This document shows positions 16,526 to 24,494 of a stretch of 64,000 nt of DNA, piece by piece; position 1 is the stretch's first letter; each line of letters starts with the position of its first letter. A program made the translations under genes and the position numbers. The notes beneath the pieces are model-generated. The model saw nothing but the letters and a program-made list of their open reading frames with translations. It was not told the origin of the DNA and made no database searches. Origin of the DNA: JAMDEO01 sp963775295 (lineage in GTDB: Bacteria > Actinomycetota > Thermoleophilia > RBG-16-64-13); contig CAVZIK010000006.1 of NCBI GenBank assembly GCA_963775295.1, forward strand, positions 1,798,001 through 1,862,000, given 5' to 3'.

Positions 16526-17928
16526 CTCTCAGGGTTACCGAGACGCTCTGCCCGGTCTGCTTGGCGAAAGTTCCGGCGGCGCTCGTCGCCAAGGACGAAA
16601 CGGTCTTGCTTGAAGGGCACTGCCCGGAACACGGCATGTGGCAGACATCCATTTGGACAGGACCGCCGTCGTGGGAATCGTGGAATGGCGCCGGTTGTAG
16701 CGAACTCCCCCGCGTGAACGGCGCGACCATCCCCGCCAAAGCGGACAGGACCGGCGCCACGTATGCAGCGGCGGAGCCTGCGCCATACGATTCGTGCCCG
16801 GGTGAGTGCGGACTTTGTCCCGATCATGGGCAGCACACTTGCACCGCGGTTCTCGAGGTGACCCGACGCTGCAATCTTGCGTGCCCGGTTTGTTTCGCTG
16901 ATTCTTTCACCGACCCGATCGTCGCCGACTCCTCGGTGGACGACTTGGCCCGGGTCTTGCAGGAATTGTTCGAGAGCCAGGGCCCGGTGAACATTCAGTT
17001 GTCAGGCGGAGAGCCTACGATGCGGCGCGATCTCCCGGAGGTTATCGGCGCTGCGAGGGCGGCCGGTTTCACCTTCGTTCAGGTCAACACCAACGGTCTT
17101 CGTCTAGCGGTGGAGCCGGGATACGCCGAGGCGCTGCGCCGCGCGGGGCTGGAGTCCGTATTTCTCCAGTTCGACGGTCTCCGCGACGAGACGTATCGCA
17201 CACTTCGCGGACGGCCGCTGCTGGAGCAGAAGTTACGGGCTCTTCATCACTGCGCAGCGGCGGGACTTGGTGTGGTGCTCGTTCCCACAGTGGTAGCGGG
17301 TGTAAACGATGACGAACTCGGCGACTTGGTCCGTTTCGCCGCGGGACGACCGGGCGTGGTGCGCGGTCTACACCTTCAGCCCGTCAGCTATTTTGGCCGC
17401 TTCGGAAACGGTGACCGTCCCCGGCTCACGATGCCGGAAGTGTTGCGCAGGTTAGAGGCGCAGACCCGAGGCGATCTGAAGACGTCCGATTTCAGGCCCA
17501 GCGGTTGCGAACACGTCCGTTGCTCGTTTCGGGCGCGGTACTGGGTGCGGGAGCATGGGAGGCTGGAACTTGTTCGGTCAGAGGCATCCTGTTGCACTCC
17601 CAAGTCAGATCAGCTGGGCGCCGCGGCTAGGCGGGCCATCGCCGCCACCTCCCGTCAATGGCGTCGTCGAGCAGGGTCGACCCGCATGGGGCAAGCGGAT
17701 GGATCGGAGGGGGCGGAGGCGCCGGCCGACACGCTTGCGAGATTCCTGGACGACGCCGATCGTATTCTCTGTGTCTCGGGGATGCTGTTTCAGGATGCTT
17801 GGAGCATCGACCTCGAGCGCATACGGCGATGCTGCGTGCATTCGGTGGTGCCCGGGCGCGGCCTGGTGCCGTTCTGTCTCTGGAACCTGACAAGCGAATC
17901 AGGCGAGAGACTCTACCCTAGGGCCTGA
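16522..17928 (+). CDS. Radical SAM protein with N-terminal zinc ribbon (MJ0619/Tes-like architecture)
   Basis: The 468-residue protein opens with a rubredoxin-like zinc knuckle (LCPVC, then CPEHG). The radical SAM cluster CNLACPVC (CxxxCxxC) follows near residue 117-124, with SGGEPTMR as the SAM-binding glycine motif. The C-terminal part contains a CSFRARYW segment and a CCVH...PFC motif (RRCCVHSVVPGRGLVPFC). This order resembles the MJ0619/tetraether-synthase-like branch and radical SAM proteins seen next to DVU1551-1559-type clusters. It overlaps the zinc-ribbon gene as ATGA. The chemistry is unknown; a carbon-carbon bond or methylation reaction would be typical of the branch, but the Mo-enzyme context may point to a modification of cofactor or substrate. 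Confidence 0.83.
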   Translation: MTLRVTETLCPVCLAKVPAALVAKDETVLLEGHCPEHGMWQTSIWTGPPSWESWNGAGCSELPRVNGATIPAKADRTGATYAAAEPAPYDSCPGECGLCPDHGQHTCTAVLEVTRRCNLACPVCFADSFTDPIVADSSVDDLARVLQELFESQGPVNIQLSGGEPTMRRDLPEVIGAARAAGFTFVQVNTNGLRLAVEPGYAEALRRAGLESVFLQFDGLRDETYRTLRGRPLLEQKLRALHHCAAAGLGVVLVPTVVAGVNDDELGDLVRFAAGRPGVVRGLHLQPVSYFGRFGNGDRPRLTMPEVLRRLEAQTRGDLKTSDFRPSGCEHVRCSFRARYWVREHGRLELVRSEASCCTPKSDQLGAAARRAIAATSRQWRRRAGSTRMGQADGSEGAEAPADTLARFLDDADRILCVSGMLFQDAWSIDLERIRRCCVHSVVPGRGLVPFCLWNLTSESGERLYPRA

Positions 17929-18025
17929 GCCCACCTCGACACATTGCCCGGCTCTTTGGGAGACACGGCCGCGGGGAAGATGATATGTTCCACGCGTGCG
18001 GTCCATGCCGACTCGGGGGAAAACA

Positions 18026-18469
18026 ATGGCCACCCAAGAGAATCCTCGTATCGAAGTCATCCACACTGCGAAGAACGACCCCACATACAATCTTCCGTAT
18101 TCACCAGCGATCAAAGTGATCGGGGGCAGGTTGTTGTTCACGGCGGCCATGGCCGCTCCTACCTACCACCACCATCCACACCGGCCGGAGGAGTTCGACC
18201 ATCTCCCCGAAGATACGGCCGAGCAGGCACGCCTCACCATGGAGCAACTCAAAGAGATACTCGCCGCCGCGGGCGGGACGTTGCAGGATGTGGTCTTCGT
18301 CACCCGCTTCATCCGGGACATAGCCGAAAATCAAGACGCCATCAATCGAGTCTGCGGCGAGTACTTCGGAGACCATCGACCGTCCAGCGTGACCGTGGAA
18401 GTGGTCCGCTTGGCGACAGATCCCCGCCTGAAGTTCGAGATGAGTGTCGTGGCCGTGGTGCCCGAGTAG
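18026..18469 (+). CDS. RidA/YjgF/YER057c family protein
   Basis: The 147-residue product has the chorismate-mutase-like RidA fold: V-I-x-G-x-x-L-F-T near residue 33, a helix QARLTMEQLKEILAAAGGTLQDVVFVTRF, and the late HRPSSVTVEVVRLA segment. RidA enzymes hydrolyse reactive enamines and imines to ketones and ammonia. The catalytic arginine of the RidA subgroup has only a loosely matching equivalent (R in HRPSS), so deaminase activity is not assured. The start at ATG 18026 follows GGGGGAA; an in-frame start 30 bases upstream lacks this. It sits 97 bases after the radical SAM gene in the same direction. Confidence 0.85.
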   Translation: MATQENPRIEVIHTAKNDPTYNLPYSPAIKVIGGRLLFTAAMAAPTYHHHPHRPEEFDHLPEDTAEQARLTMEQLKEILAAAGGTLQDVVFVTRFIRDIAENQDAINRVCGEYFGDHRPSSVTVEVVRLATDPRLKFEMSVVAVVPE

Positions 18470-18557
18470 GACTCCGAGGGAGCAGCGTTGGTCGAGGCCT
18501 TGCCGAAAAAATACGAGTCCCGGGGGAGACGCCACGGCAAAGGATTGTCTTGAAACT

Positions 18558-19166
18558 GTGAGGCCGACGAAGCGTGCGCGGAGCGCCGATCGACGGCGGC
18601 AGGTCGCGGAAGTGACTCTCGGTTTGATAGCCAGACACGGTCTGCCAGGAGTAAGGTTGGCGCAAATAGCGGACGAGATCGGCATCACCGACGCGGCGCT
18701 GTACAAGCACTTCGCCTCCAAGGAAGACATACTCATCGCCGCCTACGATATTCTTGCCAAAAGGGTTTTCGACTGGATCGACGCGCGCCCCGGTGCGACC
18801 GCCATCGAGCGGCTCCAATCCATTGGGGAGACTCATGCGTCCGCGTTCTCTCGAGACGTCGACGGTTTCAACGTGCCCATGTCGCAGTTCAACGTCTGGA
18901 TTCCCCAAGATCGTCTTCGCGACCACGTCGACCGCACGCACAGGGCGATAATGGACGCCTTTGTCAGACTGCTGGACAAGGGGAAGACCGAGGGTTCCGT
19001 GCGGAACGAAGTCGATTCGGAAGTCATCGTGTCCGAACTTTACGCGTGGATCTGGTGGGAAGATCTCAGCCATCTTCGCGGACTCGACCCGAGAAGCATT
19101 TCCAAAGGCTCGGCCGAGATGTTCAGTCGCATACTGGCCGATGTTGGGCTCGAACCCGGCCTCTGA
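18558..19166 (+). CDS. TetR/AcrR family transcriptional regulator
   Basis: The 202-residue product has a TetR helix-turn-helix near residues 12-58 (R..VAEVTLGLIARHGLPGVRLAQIADEIGITDAALYKHFASKEDIL) and an all-helical ligand-binding remainder rich in Trp and Asp. The open frame begins upstream at 18444, but that part is out of character; the GTG at 18558, about ten bases after AAAGGA, is the likely start. It is 88 bases from the RidA gene and probably regulates the Mo-hydroxylase/RidA genes before it. Confidence 0.85.
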   Translation: MRPTKRARSADRRRQVAEVTLGLIARHGLPGVRLAQIADEIGITDAALYKHFASKEDILIAAYDILAKRVFDWIDARPGATAIERLQSIGETHASAFSRDVDGFNVPMSQFNVWIPQDRLRDHVDRTHRAIMDAFVRLLDKGKTEGSVRNEVDSEVIVSELYAWIWWEDLSHLRGLDPRSISKGSAEMFSRILADVGLEPGL

Positions 19167-19203
19167 GGGCCTTATTCGCTAGGAGGATCCCGCGTCGCAG
19201 ACC

Positions 19204-19235
19204 ACCAAAAAGGGTCCCGCTCGCGCGAGACCCTT
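19204..19235 (-). terminator. Intrinsic terminator, usable from both sides
   Basis: AAGGGTC (19210-19216) pairs with GACCCTT (19229-19235) around a GC-rich loop. Read on the minus strand the stem is followed by a run of T (complement of 19207-19211). It lies between the convergent TetR gene and the lipoprotein gene and best terminates the latter. Confidence 0.7.
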
Positions 19236-19293
19236 CTGGCTGCTTCGCCGCCCTCATGCGGCAAGGGCGTTGAAAAGACCCTGTCGTGGCGGC

Positions 19294-20355
19294 CTACTGA
19301 TTGCTCACCGGAGCAGTGGCCGTGCCGTCCAGTCCCGCGCCGCCAAGCGCTGCTCCGCCCAGGGTTCCGAGCGGGCCAAGCAGTGACGGGTCGGCCTGAA
19401 GAGCCTTCTGGAGCGCGTCCCACGACTCGGCAGAAGCCGGGGCAACGACAGATACCGGTTGGTTGACGTCTTTCATAGCCAGTGTGAGGGAGAGGTTGAT
19501 AGCGTTGATCCCCCCAGAGTCCTGCCCGGCGGGCGGAACGATCTGGGCACCCAACGAGGCCTTCATGACCGTGAGTCCATCTTCGGCGACCCACAGATCG
19601 GCCTTGAGATTGCGGAACATCTCAGGCAACTGAGTCTCAAGGCCATCCAGACTTTGGAGGCCGGGAAGGCCGCCGTTGGTTCCGGCTGCGGCATTCGTTT
19701 GCCCCATCATGCCCGAGAACTGGCCACTCTGCAGGAGCTTGAAGACGTCGTTGGCGATCGCTGTGAGGTCCGGAGCAGCTTCGAGGTGATAGACCGCTAC
19801 GCCGTCAAGCGTCTCCTCGCCCACCATCGTAACGTTCTTCATCCAAGTCGCGGGATTTATGCCCGCATCCGTGAGCATCTTCTGTACGTCAATGGTGGTC
19901 GTGGTCTGCGAGGTGGAACCGCCGAGCGTCTGCATCATCTCCGCCGGGGCCTCGTACCATTTGCCGGCAACTGACAGGAACAACTTGTCGCCGACCAGCT
20001 TTGCGCCAAAGTTCATCGCCTTCCCAGACAGTGAAGCGTCGACGGTCAGGTCGAGGGCCCGGGTCTGGCTTGCGAAAGTGAGCTGGCCCGATACCTGCAT
20101 CGGTTGGCCGACGAAAGAAAGCTCATCAGCGGGGACCTTGGTCTTGTCCAGGTCGAAAGATACTGAGAGATCGAAGTTCGCTTTGGCGCTCGTGATGTTC
20201 GAGGTGGCTTCCATCGAGGCAGCCAAGATGCCTGCGGGGGTCTGGTCGTCGCCGGCCCCGGCGTTCTGGGGAGCGGTACCGCAACCGGCAAGCACTAACC
20301 CGAGCGCGAGCACCAATGCAACGACTATCAACGGTGCGATCAACTGCCTTCTCAC
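19294..20355 (-). CDS. LppX/LprG-like exported lipoprotein
   Basis: The 353-residue protein starts with a lipoprotein signal peptide ending in L-A-G-C (Cys25). The mature part has alternating beta strands of the LppX/LprAFG type (S.SFDLD, V.GQLTFASQTRALDLTVDAS, G.KLVGDKLFLSVAGKWYE), a hydrophobic-cavity fold that carries lipids in mycobacteria. Central and C-terminal Gly/Ala-rich stretches (QTNAAAGTNGG, LGPLGTLGGAALGGAG) look like flexible linkers. It starts at GTG with AAAGGAGT upstream. It is monocistronic with a terminator after it. Lipid binding is a fold-level inference. Confidence 0.78.
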   Translation of the reverse strand: MRRQLIAPLIVVALVLALGLVLAGCGTAPQNAGAGDDQTPAGILAASMEATSNITSAKANFDLSVSFDLDKTKVPADELSFVGQPMQVSGQLTFASQTRALDLTVDASLSGKAMNFGAKLVGDKLFLSVAGKWYEAPAEMMQTLGGSTSQTTTTIDVQKMLTDAGINPATWMKNVTMVGEETLDGVAVYHLEAAPDLTAIANDVFKLLQSGQFSGMMGQTNAAAGTNGGLPGLQSLDGLETQLPEMFRNLKADLWVAEDGLTVMKASLGAQIVPPAGQDSGGINAINLSLTLAMKDVNQPVSVVAPASAESWDALQKALQADPSLLGPLGTLGGAALGGAGLDGTATAPVSNQ

Positions 20356-20620
20356 GGTGACTCCTTTGTTGGCGGCGATACCGTAGTTCTATCGGCTAAA
20401 AACTCCCGCAACTTCAGTCATCTGCTCAAATGGGCGTTTGGAGGTCCGACGTCGCCATGGAAGACATTACGCAATGAGCTTACAGGATATCCCGGCCCTA
20501 GCCTTTCGGCCAACCCCGCGGGATTCTTTCGCCAGAGCCTTGCAATTCAGTGCTTCTTGCTGGACATTGAGCAATCAAATGCGAACTTGCCAGTGAGGCG
20601 CCGATGCGGAAGGAGTCGAC
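20356..20620. other. Divergent intergenic region
   Basis: The region lies upstream of both the lipoprotein gene (minus) and the DUF1697 gene (plus). No gene, repeat or clear promoter consensus was found. It presumably holds both promoters. Confidence 0.5.
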
Positions 20621-20698
20621 ATGTTCCGGTCATCGCCCCAGGGGCTCGTCCCCGACCGAAGCATGAGCCCGCTTTGCCTCGACCGGGCGATGAGCTAG
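20621..20698 (+). CDS. Possible 25-codon leader ORF before DUF1697 gene
   Basis: An ATG follows GGAAGGAG at a good distance and opens a 25-codon frame that stops three bases before the DUF1697 ATG. The downstream gene itself has no clear ribosome site, so the short frame may feed ribosomes to it by coupling. The peptide has no recognisable features and could be a chance frame. Confidence 0.3.
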   Translation: MFRSSPQGLVPDRSMSPLCLDRAMS

Positions 20699-20701
20699 CA
20701 G

Positions 20702-21283
20702 ATGGAATACGTCGCCTTTGTCCGCGGCATCAACGTAGGTGGACGCAGGCCGGTCAAAATGACCGGCCTGCGGAGTGCGTTCGAAGCCATGGGCTTTTGG
20801 GACGTGCGGACCGTCTTGGCCAGTGGGAACGTGATCTTCGAAACTGAGCGGCCGGTTCCCGCGGGTGAGGCCGCCGCGTCGGCCGTCGACGACGGTCTGC
20901 GCGACAGCGTCGCCCTTGCCGAGCGTGTGGGGCGTGGTCTGCTGGAGACGTTTGGCCCGTCGCTCTCGGTGTCGGTGCGCACTATCGTCGATATTCGGCG
21001 GCTGGTGGACTCTGACCCCTTTCGAGATCTGGCTCCGACCCCGAGCACGAGACTCTACATCACCTTTCTCTCACGGCCGGAAGAAGGACGTCTGGATTTC
21101 GTGTACGAGTCCCCAAACCGTGATCTCACGATCCGTCGGATCTCCCCGGGCGAGGTTGCCGGCACCGTGGTTCTCTCGCCGGGGCGCGGGACCACCGACC
21201 TGATGAAGCTTCTGGACAAGGAGTTCGGACCGACCGTGACCACCCGTAACTGGGACACCCTAGTGAAGGTGGCGAAGGCGTGA
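20702..21283 (+). CDS. DUF1697 family protein
   Basis: The 193-residue protein begins with the diagnostic A-F-V-R-G-I-N-V-G-G segment, followed by M-T-G-L-R...GF-x-DVRT-x-x-ASGNVIF, the hallmark of DUF1697. The rest has the usual two ferredoxin-like halves ending in a TTRNWDTLVKVAKA helix. Family function is unknown. There is no strong ribosome site at the ATG; a short upstream frame ends three bases before it. Confidence 0.92.
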   Translation: MEYVAFVRGINVGGRRPVKMTGLRSAFEAMGFWDVRTVLASGNVIFETERPVPAGEAAASAVDDGLRDSVALAERVGRGLLETFGPSLSVSVRTIVDIRRLVDSDPFRDLAPTPSTRLYITFLSRPEEGRLDFVYESPNRDLTIRRISPGEVAGTVVLSPGRGTTDLMKLLDKEFGPTVTTRNWDTLVKVAKA

Positions 21284-21389
21284 CCACTCGAAGCCGAGGG
21301 GTAACGTTATAAAGGCCTGATAATTGGCGAGACGGCAGGGATCTGATACAAGATTGAAAGACTAGCGGTGGACTTGAACGAGGAGCGTG

Positions 21390-21595
21390 ATGGTAGAAGT
21401 CCTTGGCATCTCATGCGTGCGACGCATGAGCAACACCGAGATCCTTGTCGAAGAGGCGCCGATGGGCGCGTATGGGGGCCGAGGTCGAACTCGTCCGCCT
21501 GCACGATCTTCATGCTCAAGCCGCCGACCAACACGAGCGAGTTGCCGACGAAGCTGGAGAAGTGCAAGGGAAATCCGCAATACTCGAAACCCTAG
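21390..21595 (+). pseudogene. Frameshifted remnant of an NADPH-dependent FMN reductase / Fe-S flavoprotein
   Basis: Read across frames, this stretch reproduces the start of a flavodoxin-fold reductase. One frame gives V-E-V-L-G-I-S-C-V-R-R-M-S-N-T-E-I-L-V. The next frame gives G-A-E-V-E-L-V-R-L-H-D-L, and the third gives L-K-P-P-T-N-T-S-E-L. These correspond in order to the phosphate-binding loop, the second strand and the region normally holding a Cys motif. At least two frameshifts are needed and the remaining two thirds of the domain are missing, so it is a decayed fragment. The DUF1330 gene follows 34 bases later. Confidence 0.6.
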
Positions 21596-21629
21596 CGTTC
21601 CCAGGCGCTCGAGCAGCGAAGGAGAAAGC

Positions 21630-21917
21630 ATGCCGGCCTATGTGATCGCGAAGATCCGCGTGGATGATGCCGAGACTTACGAAGAGTACCGTCGCATGGT
21701 TCCTGCCGTCATAGAAAGTTTCGGCGGCCGCTACCTCGCTCGCGGCGGGCGCCACGAAACTGTCGAGGGCGACGCATCCCCCGGCCGGGTGGTCGTTCTG
21801 GAGTTTCCGAGCTACGAGGACGCCCGGCGCTGGTACGACTCGCCCGAATACGGGGTCGCGAAGGAGATCCGCCAGCGCTGCTCGGTGGGCGAAGTCCTGA
21901 TAGTCGAGGGCGTGTAG
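21630..21917 (+). CDS. DUF1330 family dimeric alpha-beta barrel protein
   Basis: The 95-residue protein has the DUF1330 pattern: P-A-Y-V-I-A-K-I-R-V-D-D, Y-x-E-Y, F-G-G-R-Y-L-A-R-G-G, R-V-V-V-L-E-F-P-S-Y-E-D-A-R-x-W-Y-D-S-x-E-Y. It belongs to the EthD/ABM-like dimeric alpha-beta barrels; the function is unknown. ATG 21630 follows GAAGGAG. The longer frame starting at 21387 is the pseudogene region and not part of this protein. Confidence 0.92.
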   Translation: MPAYVIAKIRVDDAETYEEYRRMVPAVIESFGGRYLARGGRHETVEGDASPGRVVVLEFPSYEDARRWYDSPEYGVAKEIRQRCSVGEVLIVEGV

Positions 21918-21981
21918 GGCTGCAGCGCTCCGTAGAACTGTCGTCTCGAGGCGGAAGCCGGGTAAGTACTAGAATGGCGCT

Positions 21982-23082
21982 ATGCAAGGCTACCAATACC
22001 GCTTCGAGGAACGGCAAACCCTGTTGCCGTGGGTGGGGCGACCCGTCCCCGTTCCGCCAAGGGTGGACCGGGTGGAGCTGCAGCAACTGGCCGACCGGAC
22101 CCGTGGCATGTTGCTCGGGGTGGCGATCGGAGACTCTTTAGGCAATACCAGCGAGGGGATGACCCCAGCTGAGCGGAGTCGACTCTACGGCCAGATTCGC
22201 TATTATCTTCCTCACCCTCGCGAGGACATGCGTTGTATCGGCTTCCCGTCGGACGATACTCAGCTCGCATTCTGGACGGTGGAATCCTTGCTGCGTCGCG
22301 GTTTTCTGGATCCAGCAGACTTGGCCGACACGTTTGTTGGACCACGCATTTTCGGCCTGGGCAAGGCGGTGACGGACTTCGTTCTCGCCTATCGGTTCGA
22401 TCACAAGCCGTGGTATGAAGCCGGGAGCCCCAGTGCCGGTAACGGCGCCTTGATGCGGATCGCCCCTGTGATCCTGCCGCACCTGCGCGACATGACCGCC
22501 GACCTCTGGTCCGACGCCGTCGCGGCCACGATCGTAACCCACAGGGATGAGGCAGCCGTGGTCGCGGACGCCGGGTTCGTGGGATTGCTCTGCGAATGTC
22601 TGGCTTGGTCGGGTGATCAAAGTCCGCCCGCTCATTGGTGGTCGGAGACCTTTCTGCGCTACGCTCGACCGATGGAGACCGGGCGCGTCTACGCCTCGCG
22701 GGTCCTGGGCGACTCGTTCAGAGGCAGCCTCTGCGATAGGGTGGAGCAGTCGGTAAGGCCCGCGGTCGAGTCAGGAATGACCGTCCTGCAGGCCGCCGAA
22801 CTGTGGAACTCGGGGACGTATCTCTTGGAAACGGTGCCGTGTGCGCTTCACATCCTTGCTCGGCACGGCGCCGACGCGGAAGAGGCCATCGTTCGTTCTG
22901 TCAACGACACCAGAGACAACGACACCATAGCCGCCGTCGTCGGGGCGGCCGTGGGGGCGCTACACGGGCTGCGCAATTTGCCACTCCCTTGGCAGGAAGG
23001 ACTGCTCGGGCGAACGGTCGAGGACGACGACGGTCGTGTCCAGGAGTTGGTGGAGAAGGCCGTGCAGGCTTTCGTCGTCTAA
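21982..23082 (+). CDS. ADP-ribosylglycohydrolase family protein
   Basis: The 366-residue product has the DraG/ARH fold motifs that bind two Mg ions: GVAIGDSLG near residue 48, PSDDTQLAFW near 90, GNGALMRIAP near 154, and the late VNDTRDNDTIAAVVGAAVGALHG metal site. Enzymes of this family remove ADP-ribose from proteins or small molecules. The late site has TRDND where most members have GGDTDT, which may change metal geometry. The ribosome site is weak. The next gene starts 19 bases downstream, so the two are probably cotranscribed. Confidence 0.88.
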   Translation: MQGYQYRFEERQTLLPWVGRPVPVPPRVDRVELQQLADRTRGMLLGVAIGDSLGNTSEGMTPAERSRLYGQIRYYLPHPREDMRCIGFPSDDTQLAFWTVESLLRRGFLDPADLADTFVGPRIFGLGKAVTDFVLAYRFDHKPWYEAGSPSAGNGALMRIAPVILPHLRDMTADLWSDAVAATIVTHRDEAAVVADAGFVGLLCECLAWSGDQSPPAHWWSETFLRYARPMETGRVYASRVLGDSFRGSLCDRVEQSVRPAVESGMTVLQAAELWNSGTYLLETVPCALHILARHGADAEEAIVRSVNDTRDNDTIAAVVGAAVGALHGLRNLPLPWQEGLLGRTVEDDDGRVQELVEKAVQAFVV

Positions 23083-23101
23083 GAGAGGAGATTGGCTGCT
23101 G

Positions 23102-24352
23102 GTGATAACTCCTAACGCCTACTTCATAGCAGCTCTGGCCGGGGTCCTCATAGTGGACGGGCTGGGGAGCGCTGCGGAGGTGCTGAACCTGCGCCGTCTC
23201 AGTTCCGATCTTCCTCCCGAATTTTCAGAGGTCTACGATGCTGAGACCTATGCCAAGTCCCAGCGTTATACGCGAGTTCAGACCCGATTCGGTTTCTGGG
23301 CGGCGGGGTTCGATGTGGTGGCACTGCTCGCGTTCTGGCTGTCCGGTGGCTTCGGCTGGCTGGACGGTCTGCTGCGAAACCTCGACATGGGCCCGATACT
23401 GACCGGGCTCATCTTCTTCGTGGTGCTGGGAGTGGCGAAGAGCATACTCGATCTCCCTTTCAGCCTCTATGCGGTCTTCGTGATCGAGGAACGCTTTGGT
23501 TTCAATCGTACGAGCGGGCGAACCTTCGTCCTGGACTTGCTCAAAGGGGCGGCGGTGTCGGCGCTGCTGGGACTCCCTCTTCTCGCTGCCTTTTTGGCGA
23601 TCTTCCAGTACCTCGGCTGGTATGCGTGGCTCATAGCCTGGGCGGTTGGGGCCGTCACCACTATCGTGCTGCAGGTGATAGTGCCCACCTTCATACTGCC
23701 GCTGTTCAACAAGTTCACCCCCTTGGAGGATGGTGAGCTTCGGTCCGCGATCTTCTCGTATGCGGAAAGGGCAGACTTTCCGCTCAAGGCGGTCTATGTC
23801 GTCGATGCGTCCCGTCGCTCTACAAAGGGCAACGCCTATTTCACCGGGTTCGGCAAGAGCAAGAGGATCGCCCTTTTCGACACCATCGTGAATCGTCACC
23901 CGACTCCGGAGTTGGTCGCCGTCCTGGCCCACGAGATAGGGCACTACAAGAAGAAGCACGTGCTCCTGGGAAGTGTGACCGGCGCCGTCGAGATGGGACT
24001 GTTCTTGGGGCTATTCTCCATCTTTCTGAAGCAGCAGGGCTTGTTTGCCGCTTTTGGCGTGTTGCAGCCCTCGGCTTACGTGGGTGTCGTGGCCGTCGCT
24101 ATCCTGCTCCGTCTCATGCAGTTCGTGCTTTCCATGGGTAGCGCCGCGCTATCCCGTCATAACGAGCGGCAGGCGGACGCTTTTGCAGCCACGACCACCG
24201 ACGGCGGAGCACATCTGGCAGACGGTTTGGCGCGACTGTCCAAGGACAGCCTCTCCAACCTCACGCCTCATCCGTTTTATGTCTTTCTGAACTACTCACA
24301 TCCACCGGTGCTGGAGAGAGTGCGGAAGTTGCGGGGCCAGCAGAGAGGATAG
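23102..24352 (+). CDS. M48 family metalloprotease, Ste24/CAAX-protease type
   Basis: The 416-residue integral membrane protein has several hydrophobic helices and the zinc motif HEIGH (in VAVLAHEIGHYKKKH). A downstream third-ligand motif ERQADAFA and a preceding NAYFTGFGKSKRIALFDT stretch are typical of Ste24-like proteases. These enzymes cleave membrane-associated substrates with the site facing the cytoplasm. A GTG at 23102, eleven bases after AGAGGAG, is taken as the start; nearby CTG codons are alternatives. It forms a pair with the ADP-ribosylglycohydrolase gene. Confidence 0.88.
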   Translation: MITPNAYFIAALAGVLIVDGLGSAAEVLNLRRLSSDLPPEFSEVYDAETYAKSQRYTRVQTRFGFWAAGFDVVALLAFWLSGGFGWLDGLLRNLDMGPILTGLIFFVVLGVAKSILDLPFSLYAVFVIEERFGFNRTSGRTFVLDLLKGAAVSALLGLPLLAAFLAIFQYLGWYAWLIAWAVGAVTTIVLQVIVPTFILPLFNKFTPLEDGELRSAIFSYAERADFPLKAVYVVDASRRSTKGNAYFTGFGKSKRIALFDTIVNRHPTPELVAVLAHEIGHYKKKHVLLGSVTGAVEMGLFLGLFSIFLKQQGLFAAFGVLQPSAYVGVVAVAILLRLMQFVLSMGSAALSRHNERQADAFAATTTDGGAHLADGLARLSKDSLSNLTPHPFYVFLNYSHPPVLERVRKLRGQQRG

Positions 24353-24419
24353 GTGGCTTCAGGCCGTGACGAGGTTCGGGATGGTGGCGGAGGCACCGGA
24401 ACACTGTCTTGGTCAGACG

Positions 24420-24456
24420 GCGGGAGATGCGTCGCGGACCGCGACGCATCTCCCGC
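24420..24456. terminator. Perfect 18-bp inverted repeat between convergent genes
   Basis: The arm at 24420-24437 (starting GCGGGAGATG) is perfectly complementary to 24439-24456 around a single A. It lies between the convergent protease and ABC-transporter genes, about midway. No T-run is present on either side. It probably acts as a bidirectional terminator or transcript end; a protein-binding site is the alternative. Confidence 0.6.
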
Positions 24457-24494
24457 ACTGACAACGTCGGCCGCGACGGCCGGTGACGCCGGGA

